A stretch of DNA of 44,633 nt from contig CABRZL010000010.1 of NCBI GenBank assembly GCA_902475435.1, positions 1 to 44,633 on the forward strand, in the 5' to 3' direction. This DNA comes from an uncultured Eubacteriales bacterium (GTDB lineage Bacteria > Bacillota > Clostridia > Oscillospirales > Oscillospiraceae). Shown here piece after piece: positions 28,927 to 35,818 of this stretch (the first letter of the stretch is position 1; each line of letters opens with the position of its first letter). The notes beneath the pieces are model-generated. The model was not told where the DNA came from. It worked only from the letters and a program-made list of their open reading frames with translations, and made no database searches. A program made the position numbers and the translations under genes.

Positions 28927-29110
28927 GAACAGCCGACATACAGAATTTTCATATGAGCGTATACTAGATAGTGGAAAATTTCTACATGCCAATCGGGATA
29001 TCCGCAAAAATCCCGGCAATTCCGACGGAATCGGAACCAAAATTTCTGTTCTACATAGACTGCAATGGAAGCAATCCACCATTTTTGAGTTTATTTAGGA
29101 GGAAATTGCA

Positions 29111-30082
29111 ATGCATGACTGCATAAATACTGTTTCCGATTTCGGTAATGTACGTGAGGCTGTGTGCATCAGTACGCAGAAGATCATGGATGCATGCCGG
29201 GATCAAGATTGCATGGAGAACGTACCGGTTTATCTTACCGCTGAGAGTCAGAATACCCTGGAATGCGCAACGTCTGTAAAGGCTCGGTCCGCTGAGCTGC
29301 TGTATGCCAGCGTGTGTGTAGAACCGGTGGGATATCAGGATGGCTATTACTGCGTAGGAATCCAATATTACTATCGGGTTATTGCCGACGCAGTGCTGTG
29401 TGCGGTAAAACCTGTAACAATTTATGGTTTAGCTACGTTCAGCAAACAGGCAATGCTGTATGGCGGCGTAGGCTGTGCCAGTACCTTTACCAGCAATGGC
29501 AATGTTGCGGCCCAGCAGCCCACAGGTGTAGTGGAAGCGGTGGATCCGGTGATTCTTTGTGCCAAAATCGTTGATTTGTGCCACTGCCCATGTGGTTCCC
29601 AGGCCTCTTGCTGCTGCGGAGAAGGGAGCTTGCCAGGCGTTGTGGCTGCTGCGTTTGACGATGACCTGGTGTTCAATGGGATGAGCCGTCAGCTTCAGGT
29701 GACGTTGGGGCAGTTTAGCCTGGTACGTTTGGAACGCCAGACGCAGCTGCTGATTCCCAGCTATGACTACTGCATGCCGTCTAAAGAGTGCAAAGAGGGG
29801 AGCTGCGGTTGTGCGGAGAATCCCTGTGAAGCATTTGCAAGGATGCAGTTCCCGGTGAGTGCATTCTTCCCCACCCAGGAGGATGTTACCATTTGCGGGG
29901 AACGAAACCACGGATGTGGCCAGAGCACAAAAAGCTGCTGCTGTGAGAATAGCCAGAAAGAGCCGACTGCTTGTGAGTCAGCGCAGAATGCACTGACCGC
30001 AGCACGGCAGACAGCGGAAACTGTTTGCCGGAATGAAAACCGTTCGATCTCCTGCCAGAACACAGGAAACCGTCGGAGATAA
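29111..30082 (+). CDS. Cysteine-rich protein of unknown function
   Basis: A 323-residue protein with 29 cysteines (9%), no signal peptide and no transmembrane segment. Residues 1-160 form an ordered-looking domain (NVREAVCISTQKIMDACRDQD, VEPVGYQDGYYCVGIQYYYRV, LCAVKPVTIYGLATFSKQ) that resembles an uncharacterised clostridial family known to me from memory. Clusters follow: CHCPC...CCC (about 158-168), CMPSKECKEGSCGC, and CCC near 278. Such clusters suggest disulfide cross-linking or metal binding; a spore-coat or exosporium role is an attractive guess but not shown. AGGAGG precedes the ATG by 8 bases. The gene is monocistronic between two terminators. The 185 bases upstream contain short inverted repeats (ATTCCGACGGAAT, TTCCGA/TCGGAA) but no clear vegetative promoter. 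Confidence 0.8.
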   Translation: MHDCINTVSDFGNVREAVCISTQKIMDACRDQDCMENVPVYLTAESQNTLECATSVKARSAELLYASVCVEPVGYQDGYYCVGIQYYYRVIADAVLCAVKPVTIYGLATFSKQAMLYGGVGCASTFTSNGNVAAQQPTGVVEAVDPVILCAKIVDLCHCPCGSQASCCCGEGSLPGVVAAAFDDDLVFNGMSRQLQVTLGQFSLVRLERQTQLLIPSYDYCMPSKECKEGSCGCAENPCEAFARMQFPVSAFFPTQEDVTICGERNHGCGQSTKSCCCENSQKEPTACESAQNALTAARQTAETVCRNENRSISCQNTGNRRR

Positions 30083-30095
30083 GGCAAAGTAGTGA

Positions 30096-30132
30096 AGGCC
30101 CCCGGACGACCGATTTCGGCGCCCGGGGGCCT
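30096..30132 (+). terminator. GC-rich hairpin after the cysteine-rich gene
   Basis: The 10-bp stem AGGCCCCCGG / CCGGGGGCCT with an inner CCGA/TCGG pairing follows the stop by 13 bases. The T-tract is poor (GTTAC). Confidence 0.65.
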
Positions 30133-30232
30133 GTTACAGCAGTTAGCATAGAGAGAAGGCTGGCGATATTGCCGGAATCTGGCGCATAAACTGAGCCTTT
30201 CTGTCACGTTTTCACAAAATCAACAAGAAGCC

Positions 30233-30261
30233 TTGACATGGATAAAAGTGCATGTTAAGAT
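30233..30261 (+). promoter_or_regulatory. Strong sigma-A promoter of the lysine-riboswitch transcript
   Basis: A perfect TTGACA and TAAGAT are separated by exactly 17 bases, about 15 bases upstream of the riboswitch. Confidence 0.85.
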
Positions 30262-30277
30262 ACTTAAAAATCAAGCT

Positions 30278-30438
30278 GTTTATAGAGGCGCGAAGTGCAT
30301 CAGTATTCCAGGGCAAGGACAGGCATCCGTCCGGAGGAAAGGGAGCTTCGCCGAAGGGCTATGGTATGCCTGTGCCATAGTTGCCTGGGCCGTCGGAGAA
30401 GATCCGCCGGACTGCCACGTATGTGGAGCGCTATCGGC
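30278..30438 (+). promoter_or_regulatory. Lysine riboswitch (L-box) aptamer
   Basis: The conserved L-box elements occur in order: ATAGAGGCGCGAAG with AGTA after it, GGAAAGGGAGCTTCGCCGAAG, GGGCCGTCGGAG and a closing GAGCGCTAT that pairs with ATAG for P1. The aptamer binds L-lysine. Together with the terminator at 30474-30505 it should switch off the ABC transporter when lysine is plentiful. Confidence 0.9.
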
Positions 30439-30473
30439 CTGTTGTGATACTGTAATTGTTTCAGTAATGCGTT

Positions 30474-30514
30474 CAGCCATGGATGACTCCCGTTGTCCCT
30501 GGCTGATTTATTTT
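30474..30514 (+). terminator. Riboswitch-controlled intrinsic terminator
   Basis: CAGCCA-T-GGATGAC / GTTGTCC-C-TGGCTG forms a 13-pair stem with one internal mismatch and loop TCCC, followed by ATTTATTTT. It lies between the lysine aptamer and the first gene, the expected place for transcriptional attenuation. Confidence 0.85.
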
Positions 30515-30535
30515 GCAAAATGGAGGAGACAAAAC

Positions 30536-31465
30536 ATGAGAAGACTTTTTGCCTTGATTTTGGCTGCCGCAATGCTGATGGGTATGACGGCGTGCGGAAC
30601 AGAGGGAAGCGCAGAAGTGTCCACGGCTTCTGAAGCGTCTGCGACTGCTGCGGCGCCAGCTTCGGAGACGGACGTGGGAAGCGCCGGAGAGAGCGCTGCA
30701 ATTCCGGGACTGGAGGATGGCGTGCTCACCATCGCTATGGAATGCGCTTATGCGCCCTATAACTGGACACAGACTGACGACAGCAACGGCGCTGTTCCCA
30801 TCAAGGATTCCAGCGACTATGCCAATGGGTACGACGTTATGATTGCCAAGAAAATCTGCGAGGCCAATGGATGGGAACTGGAGATTATCCGGACTGACTG
30901 GGATTCTCTGGTGCCCGGAGTGCAAACTGGTACTTATGATGCAGTTATTGCCGGACAGTCTATGACTGCGGAGCGGATGGAGCAGGTGGATTTTGCCGGT
31001 CCTTATTTCTATGCATCCATTGTCTGCGTAACCAAGGCGGACGGGAAATATGCAAATGCCACCGGATTGAGCGATTTAGCCGGTGCGACCTGCACGGCCC
31101 AGATTGCTACCATTTGGTATGACTCTATGCTGCCTCAGATTGAGGGTGCGCAGATTCAGACTGCTGCAGAGACAGCGCCGGCTATGCTGATGGCACTGGA
31201 AACCGATCAAGTGGATCTGATCTGCACCGATATGCCTACGGCAATGGGCGCAGTGGCTGCTTATCCCGACATGAAGATTCTTGATTTCTCTGACTCAGAG
31301 GACGGTTTTACAGTGGACGAGGGAGAGATTAACATTGGCATCTCGGTCCAGAAGGGCAATACCGCGCTGGTGGATGCAATCAATAGCGTGCTGGATACCA
31401 TGACCGCAGATGATTTCAACAACCTGATGAATGAGGCAATTGAAATTCAGCCTGTGAGTGAATAA
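30536..31465 (+). CDS. Amino-acid ABC transporter substrate-binding lipoprotein, probably for lysine
   Basis: A 309-residue extracytoplasmic binding protein. A signal peptide ends in the lipobox MTAC (C20), followed by a Ser/Ala/Thr/Glu-rich linker to about residue 55. The family-3 solute-binding fold then begins at GVLTIAMECAYAPYNWTQ; YANGYDVMIAKKICEANGWEL, DSLVPGVQTGTYDAVIAGQSMTAERME and DFAGPYFYA are typical hallmarks. The start is ATG 30536, with GGAGGAG upstream; the in-frame extension back to 30233 is the riboswitch, not protein. The lysine riboswitch in front makes lysine the likely substrate, inferred from regulation rather than from binding residues. First gene of a three-gene transporter operon. 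Confidence 0.93.
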   Translation: MRRLFALILAAAMLMGMTACGTEGSAEVSTASEASATAAAPASETDVGSAGESAAIPGLEDGVLTIAMECAYAPYNWTQTDDSNGAVPIKDSSDYANGYDVMIAKKICEANGWELEIIRTDWDSLVPGVQTGTYDAVIAGQSMTAERMEQVDFAGPYFYASIVCVTKADGKYANATGLSDLAGATCTAQIATIWYDSMLPQIEGAQIQTAAETAPAMLMALETDQVDLICTDMPTAMGAVAAYPDMKILDFSDSEDGFTVDEGEINIGISVQKGNTALVDAINSVLDTMTADDFNNLMNEAIEIQPVSE

Positions 31466-31484
31466 ACCGAAAAGTTGTTTGGCA

Positions 31485-31508
31485 GGCGAGGGGTGTATCT
31501 CCCTCGCC
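31485..31508 (+). other. Intercistronic hairpin between binding protein and permease
   Basis: GGCGAGGG / CCCTCGCC forms an 8-bp stem with an 8-base loop, 20 bases after the binding-protein stop. No T-run follows. Such hairpins often stabilise the upstream mRNA and give more binding protein than permease; that role is inferred. Confidence 0.5.
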
Positions 31509-31558
31509 CGAGTCTCCGCTTTTGGGAGGTAAACAGGGAAAAGAAGGGAGTACTTAAA

Positions 31559-32407
31559 TTGGATCGAGTCGTACAACTGGGCCAGGACATTGCGAAGTTG
31601 TGGTCCAAATACAGCATCTCTTATTTTGATGGAATCAAAAACACGTTGGTTTTGGCTTTGGTGGCCACGGCGATTGGATGCGTCATCGGTTTTATCTGTG
31701 GCATTCTTCAGACGATCCCCCATGTAAAGACGGACAATCCAATCAAACGGTTTTTCCTGGCTTTGATCCGTGTCGTGGTCAGAATCTATGTAGAGGTCTT
31801 TCGTGGAACCCCAATGGTGCTGCAGGCGGTGTTTGTGTACTATGGCCTGCCCTATTTCACCAATAATGCAGTGCAGTTTTCCAATGTTTGGCTGGCGGCG
31901 ATTTCGGTGGTATCCATCAATACGGGAGCATATATGGCGGAGACGGTCCGGGGCGGTATTTTGTCCATCGACCCCGGGCAGACCGAAGGAGCCAAGGCGA
32001 TTGGCATGAATCATTTTATGACCATGCTGTATGTGATCCTGCCTCAGGCGCTGCGGAATATCCTGCCGCAGATCGGCAACAACTTTATTATCAACGTCAA
32101 AGATACCTCCGTAATGTTTATCATTTCGTTTACAGACTTCTTTGCGGTTCATCGGGGTGTGGTAGGAGCTACCTATCTCTATTTTCCATCGGCTACCATC
32201 GAAATGATAGGATATCTGTGCATGACGCTGATTGCCTCGCTGCTGCTGCGGCTGTGGGAGAAAAAACTGGCGGGTAGCGCAAGTTATTCCCTGGCCACTG
32301 CGGACCAGCTGGCACCGACTGCTGGGATGCTAAACCACCCTGGAAAGGGCAGTAATTTTGATGAACGCAGTCCGGAACATGAACAGACCATAGAAAGGGG
32401 ACGGTGA
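31559..32407 (+). CDS. Amino-acid ABC transporter permease, probably for lysine
   Basis: A 282-residue HisM/GlnP-type permease. Several hydrophobic segments are visible (NTLVLALVATAIGCVIGFICGI; VLQAVFVYYGLPYF; VWLAAISVVSINTGAYMA; MIGYLCMTLIASLLLRLW), and the cytoplasmic EAA loop is present as TEGAKAIGMNHFMTMLYVILPQA. I chose the TTG at 31559, preceded by AAGGGAG; the in-frame region upstream to 31475 contains the intercistronic hairpin and gives no membrane character. The C-terminal tail of about 30 residues (STLA..., PGKGSNF) is hydrophilic. One base separates it from the ATPase gene. It would form the homodimeric membrane channel of the lysine transporter. Confidence 0.92.
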   Translation: MDRVVQLGQDIAKLWSKYSISYFDGIKNTLVLALVATAIGCVIGFICGILQTIPHVKTDNPIKRFFLALIRVVVRIYVEVFRGTPMVLQAVFVYYGLPYFTNNAVQFSNVWLAAISVVSINTGAYMAETVRGGILSIDPGQTEGAKAIGMNHFMTMLYVILPQALRNILPQIGNNFIINVKDTSVMFIISFTDFFAVHRGVVGATYLYFPSATIEMIGYLCMTLIASLLLRLWEKKLAGSASYSLATADQLAPTAGMLNHPGKGSNFDERSPEHEQTIERGR

Positions 32408-32408
32408 T

Positions 32409-33146
32409 ATGACTGGTTCTGTGATTTTACAGGTGAAGCATCTGTCAAAATCCTTTGGCGCCAATGCAGTGCTCAAAGACATTGATTTTACCGTTTCCAA
32501 GGGGGATGTGACGTGTATTATTGGTGCTTCCGGTTCTGGAAAATCTACGCTGCTTCGGTGCATCAATTTGCTGGAAACCCCTACCAGCGGTGAGATTCTC
32601 TTTCATGGGCAGAAAATCACCGGAGTCAAGGCGTCGGCCTATCGCACCAAGGTGGGGATGGTTTTTCAGTCCTTTAATTTGTTTGATAACATGACTGTGC
32701 TGAAAAACTGCATGGTGGGACAGACCAAAGTCCTGCGGCGGGATAAGGACGCAGCGAGAGAGAATGCCATGAAGTATCTGGAAAAGGTCGGAATGGCGCC
32801 CTATATCAATGCCCGCCCGCGGCAGCTCTCCGGCGGTCAGAAGCAGCGGGTCGCCATTGCGCGTGCTCTGGCTATGGAACCGGAACTGCTGCTGTTTGAC
32901 GAGCCCACTTCCGCCCTGGACCCGGAAATGGTGGGAGAAGTGCTTTCCGTCATGCGCGATCTGGCCCGGGAGGGAATGACGATGCTGGTGGTGACCCATG
33001 AGATGGCCTTCGCCCGAGATGTCAGCAATCATGTGGTATTTATGTCGGAAGGCGTTATTTGCGAAGAAGGGGATCCGCAGGCTGTGTTTGAGCATCCAAA
33101 ACAGGCGAGAACCCAGGAGTTTTTGAGCCGATTCCTAAACAAATAA
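32409..33146 (+). CDS. Amino-acid ABC transporter ATP-binding protein, probably for lysine
   Basis: A 245-residue ABC ATPase of the polar-amino-acid group (GlnQ/HisP-like). Walker A GASGSGKST at 39-47, Q-loop VFQSFNLF, signature LSGGQKQRVAIARAL near 140, Walker B LLLFDEPTSALDPE near 160, and the switch histidine in VTHEMAFA are all present. It powers uptake from the cytosolic face of the permease encoded just before. The three genes give a complete importer (binding protein, permease, ATPase) ending at the terminator at 33162. Substrate assignment rests on the lysine riboswitch. Confidence 0.95.
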   Translation: MTGSVILQVKHLSKSFGANAVLKDIDFTVSKGDVTCIIGASGSGKSTLLRCINLLETPTSGEILFHGQKITGVKASAYRTKVGMVFQSFNLFDNMTVLKNCMVGQTKVLRRDKDAARENAMKYLEKVGMAPYINARPRQLSGGQKQRVAIARALAMEPELLLFDEPTSALDPEMVGEVLSVMRDLAREGMTMLVVTHEMAFARDVSNHVVFMSEGVICEEGDPQAVFEHPKQARTQEFLSRFLNK

Positions 33147-33161
33147 GATAGGGGAATACAT

Positions 33162-33205
33162 GCGCCGGAGCCTCAGGAGAAACATCCTTGGGTCCGGTGC
33201 TTTTT
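33162..33205 (+). terminator. Intrinsic terminator of the lysine-transporter operon
   Basis: A long stem opens with GCGCCGGA / TCCGGTGC (one G-T pair), continues through CCTCAGGA / TCCTTGGG and runs into TTTTT at 33201-33205. Confidence 0.85.
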
Positions 33206-33230
33206 CGTTTCCAATCCGGGGAATTTTTCA

Positions 33231-33259
33231 TAGACATTGGAAAGATAATATGATAAAAT
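33231..33259 (+). promoter_or_regulatory. Sigma-A type promoter of the tagA-like to U32 operon
   Basis: TAGACA and TAAAAT are separated by exactly 17 bases, about 45 bases before the first gene. Confidence 0.65.
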
Positions 33260-33303
33260 ATTAAAACCTATGGGAGTTTGAACTTCGGGGAGCGGATGTT
33301 CGG

Positions 33304-34023
33304 ATGCGTGTGAAAATAATGGGCGTGCCTTTTGACAATGTGACGATGGGCGAGGCGCTGGATCGGGCAATCTCACTGATGGGGCAGTCCAAGGCAGCTT
33401 ACTGTGTAACGCCAAATGCGGAGATTGTCTATGAGGCAATGCACAATGAGGAACTGCACAAAATAATGGAACAGGCAGATCTGGTGCTTCCCGATGGCGC
33501 CGGCGTGGTGTTGGGAGCTAAAATTTTGGGTACTCCGGTCAAGCAGAAAGTGGCAGGCATTGATTTTGCAACGGAATTGATGGCGCGTCTGGATGGAACA
33601 GGTCGTTCCTTTTATTTCCTGGGCGGCAAGCCCGGTGTGGCGGAGGCCGCAGCGGAAAAACTGAAGATACGGTTTCCGGAACTGAATATTTGCGGTACCC
33701 ATGACGGTTATTTTCAAGAAGAGGATTCCGTTGTTGCAGAGATCAATGAGAAAAAGCCGGACGTATTATTTGTTTGTTTGGGGGCGCCCAAACAGGAATA
33801 TTTTATGGCCAAACATCAGGCGGAACTCCAAGTAGGATTTATGGCAGGATTGGGCGGTAGCCTCGATGGATTTGCAGGTAATGTCAAGAGAGCTCCTAAA
33901 TGGATGATTCGCTACAATTTGGAGTGGCTGTATCGGCTGATTCAGGAGCCACAAAGGTTGGGTCGCATGATGCGTTTGCCCAAATTTCTGGGGAAGGTCG
34001 TCCTGCAGCGGATGAAAGGATGA
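33304..34023 (+). CDS. WecB/TagA/CpsF family glycosyltransferase
   Basis: A 239-residue GT26 enzyme. Family blocks: VTPNAEIVYEA near residue 37, ADLVLPDGAGVVLGAKILG, FYFLGGKPGVAEAAAEKL, PDVLFVCLGAPKQEYF, and a basic C-terminal region (RLIQEPQRLGRMM) that in TagA mediates membrane association. These enzymes transfer N-acetylmannosamine or a related sugar to a membrane lipid-linked acceptor in wall teichoic acid or other glycopolymer synthesis. No other teichoic-acid genes are in the window, so the polymer is unknown. The ribosome site is GGGGAG with rather long spacing (about 12 bases). It heads an operon with tmk 4 bases downstream. Confidence 0.92.
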   Translation: MRVKIMGVPFDNVTMGEALDRAISLMGQSKAAYCVTPNAEIVYEAMHNEELHKIMEQADLVLPDGAGVVLGAKILGTPVKQKVAGIDFATELMARLDGTGRSFYFLGGKPGVAEAAAEKLKIRFPELNICGTHDGYFQEEDSVVAEINEKKPDVLFVCLGAPKQEYFMAKHQAELQVGFMAGLGGSLDGFAGNVKRAPKWMIRYNLEWLYRLIQEPQRLGRMMRLPKFLGKVVLQRMKG

Positions 34024-34027
34024 GTCC

Positions 34028-34690
34028 ATGGGGAAACTGATTGTATTAGAAGGTACCGATGGCTCTGGAAAAGCAACGCAGTGTGCGGCTTTGATGGAGC
34101 GGCTTCAGCGAGAGCATTATGATTGCCGGAAGGTGGAATTTCCCCGATATACAGAGCGGTCTTCCGCACTGATTCAAATGTATCTCAGCGGAGAATTTGG
34201 AGAAAAACCGTCGGATGTAAACGCGTTTGCCGCCTCAACGTTTTATGCGGTAGACCGATATGCTTCCTATAAACAGGATTGGGGCAACTATTACGAAGGC
34301 GGCGGTTTGGTGTTGGCGGACCGATATACTACGTCTAACGCGGTACATCAGGGGGCGAAGCTTCCGGAGGAAGCGCGTCAGCACTTTTTTCGCTGGTTGT
34401 TTGATTTTGAGTACCGGCTTTTGGAACTTCCGGAACCGGATCTGGTCATCTATCTGGATGTGCCGGTGGATTTGACGGAGATTAACATGCATCGGCGGGA
34501 ACTTTTGACGAATACAGAAGCCGATATTCATGAAAAAGACGTAGAGTACCTCCGGGCGTGCAGGATCTCAGCGATCGATGCGGCAAAGCAGTTCGGCTGG
34601 CGGCGTATTGCCTGCACAAAAGATGGAAAAATGAGATCGATTGAAGATATTCATACGGATGTCTATCAAGCGGTAAAGGAGATATTGTAA
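34028..34690 (+). CDS. tmk: dTMP kinase
   Basis: A 220-residue P-loop kinase of thymidylate-kinase type. The P-loop is EGTDGSGKATQ at 8-18; ADRYTTSN carries the conserved DR-Y for dTMP binding; PDLVIYLDVPVDLT matches the family before the LID region. It phosphorylates dTMP made by ThyA to dTDP. The P-loop threonine/serine position is alanine-threonine (GKAT) instead of GKST/GKTT, a small departure. AAGGA lies 8 bases upstream, 4 bases after the glycosyltransferase stop. The last A of its TAA stop is the first base of the next gene. Confidence 0.93.
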   Translation: MGKLIVLEGTDGSGKATQCAALMERLQREHYDCRKVEFPRYTERSSALIQMYLSGEFGEKPSDVNAFAASTFYAVDRYASYKQDWGNYYEGGGLVLADRYTTSNAVHQGAKLPEEARQHFFRWLFDFEYRLLELPEPDLVIYLDVPVDLTEINMHRRELLTNTEADIHEKDVEYLRACRISAIDAAKQFGWRRIACTKDGKMRSIEDIHTDVYQAVKEIL

Positions 34691-35238
34691 TGGTATATAT
34701 TTTACTTGGTACAGGTTTTGAAGAGACTGAGGCCATCGCTCCTGGCGATGTGCTGCGGCGGGCGCAGATTCCAATGCAGTATGTTGGGATCGGTGGAAGG
34801 CTTGTAGAAGGCGCTCATGGGATTACGATTCAGGCGGATATCACTGTAGAAGAAATGGACCTTGCATCGATGGAGATGATTGTCTTGCCCGGCGGTATGG
34901 GCGGCGTGGCTTCCATTGAGGGAAGCAGCAGGGCCATGGAGGCAGTGGAATATGCGTTGAAACAGGATAAATACGTGGCGGCCATCTGCGCGGCCCCCAC
35001 TATTTTGGGAAAACGCGGCTATCTGGATGGAAGAAATGCCGTATGTTATCCTGGTTGTGAGGGCGATATGGGAAAGGCCATCGTTCATCCGGATCAGGAG
35101 ACGGTTGTCGACGGGAAAATCATCACCGGTCGGGCGCCTGGCGCTGCCATTGAATTTGGCCTCCAGCTGGCGGGTGTAATCCAGGGCAGCTTTACTCCAG
35201 ACGAGGTGGCGCAGTATATGGTGTATGAAAGAAGATAA
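34690..35238 (+). CDS. DJ-1/YajL family protein
   Basis: A 182-residue single-domain protein of the DJ-1/PfpI superfamily. LGTGFEETEAIAPGDVLRRA at the N-terminus, IVLPGGMGGV, the nucleophile-elbow cysteine C100 in AAICAAPTIL, and ITGRAPGAAIEFGL all match the DJ-1/YajL subgroup. Proposed roles in that subgroup include protection from glyoxals and oxidative damage; these are debated, so I keep only the family name. The start overlaps tmk's stop by one base and has AAGGAG 9 bases upstream; its end overlaps the next gene by 14 bases, so it is tightly coupled within the operon. Confidence 0.92.
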   Translation: MVYILLGTGFEETEAIAPGDVLRRAQIPMQYVGIGGRLVEGAHGITIQADITVEEMDLASMEMIVLPGGMGGVASIEGSSRAMEAVEYALKQDKYVAAICAAPTILGKRGYLDGRNAVCYPGCEGDMGKAIVHPDQETVVDGKIITGRAPGAAIEFGLQLAGVIQGSFTPDEVAQYMVYERR

Positions 35239-35818
35239 GTGCCTGCTCAGAAAAGCTTTGCGGAACAGCCCCTGCGGTGGCGATGACGGCGGTATATGCA
35301 AACATATTCTCTCCCATCCGTGGTTTCAGGCGGCGGATACAGTAATGGCTTTTGCGGCGATAGCCGGAGAGCCGAAGATTATGCCGGTATTGCAGGAAGT
35401 CCTGCGTCTGGGGAAGAAACTAGTATTGCCGCGATGTGAGGCAGACGGCACTATGACCGGGCGCTATCTCCGGAAAATACAGGAACTGGTTTCCGGAACG
35501 ATGGGTATTTTGGAACCGTCGGAGGAAGCGCCAGTGGCTATGTGCTCAGAGATTGACCTGATTTTGGCGCCGGGCATGGCCTTTGACCGGAGCGGCGGTA
35601 GATTGGGCCGTGGAAAAGGGTATTATGACCGCTTCTTGGCGGGATATACGGGAAGAACCATCGGTATTTGCTATCAGGGAAATCTTCTAGAAGCAATACC
35701 CATGGAGCAGCATGATAAAAGAATGGATGCCGTGGTGACGGATCAAACTATCATTATGTGTGAAACGGAGGGCGACGCATGTTTAAAAAGAAGCGCGGAC
35801 AAGCGGCAGAAGAAGTAG
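35225..35818 (+). CDS. 5-formyltetrahydrofolate cyclo-ligase
   Basis: A 197-residue protein with the diagnostic C-terminal block GRLGRGKGYYDRFLA and the earlier KLVLPRCEADGTM and LILAPGMAFDRSGG. It converts 5-formyl-THF to 5,10-methenyl-THF using ATP, returning folate to the one-carbon pool used by ThyA and purine synthesis. The N-terminus (MKEDKCLLRKALRNSPCGG) is shorter than usual, and the C-terminus (ACLKRSADKRQKK) is unusual because it overlaps the mltG start by 40 bases in another frame. Translation is coupled at both ends. Common gene symbols are fau, ygfA or mthfs; I leave it blank for lack of a settled name in this lineage. Confidence 0.93.
   Translation: MKEDKCLLRKALRNSPCGGDDGGICKHILSHPWFQAADTVMAFAAIAGEPKIMPVLQEVLRLGKKLVLPRCEADGTMTGRYLRKIQELVSGTMGILEPSEEAPVAMCSEIDLILAPGMAFDRSGGRLGRGKGYYDRFLAGYTGRTIGICYQGNLLEAIPMEQHDKRMDAVVTDQTIIMCETEGDACLKRSADKRQKK

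Noticed and set aside
28930..29000. Sporulation sigma-factor promoter before the cysteine-rich gene
   Set aside because: CATATGA and GTATACTA resemble -10 elements, but no -35 at the proper distance fits the sigma E, G or K patterns well enough to call.
30233..30535. N-terminal extension of the binding protein
   Set aside because: The extra 101 codons coincide with the promoter, the lysine riboswitch and its terminator; the signal peptide starts at 30536.
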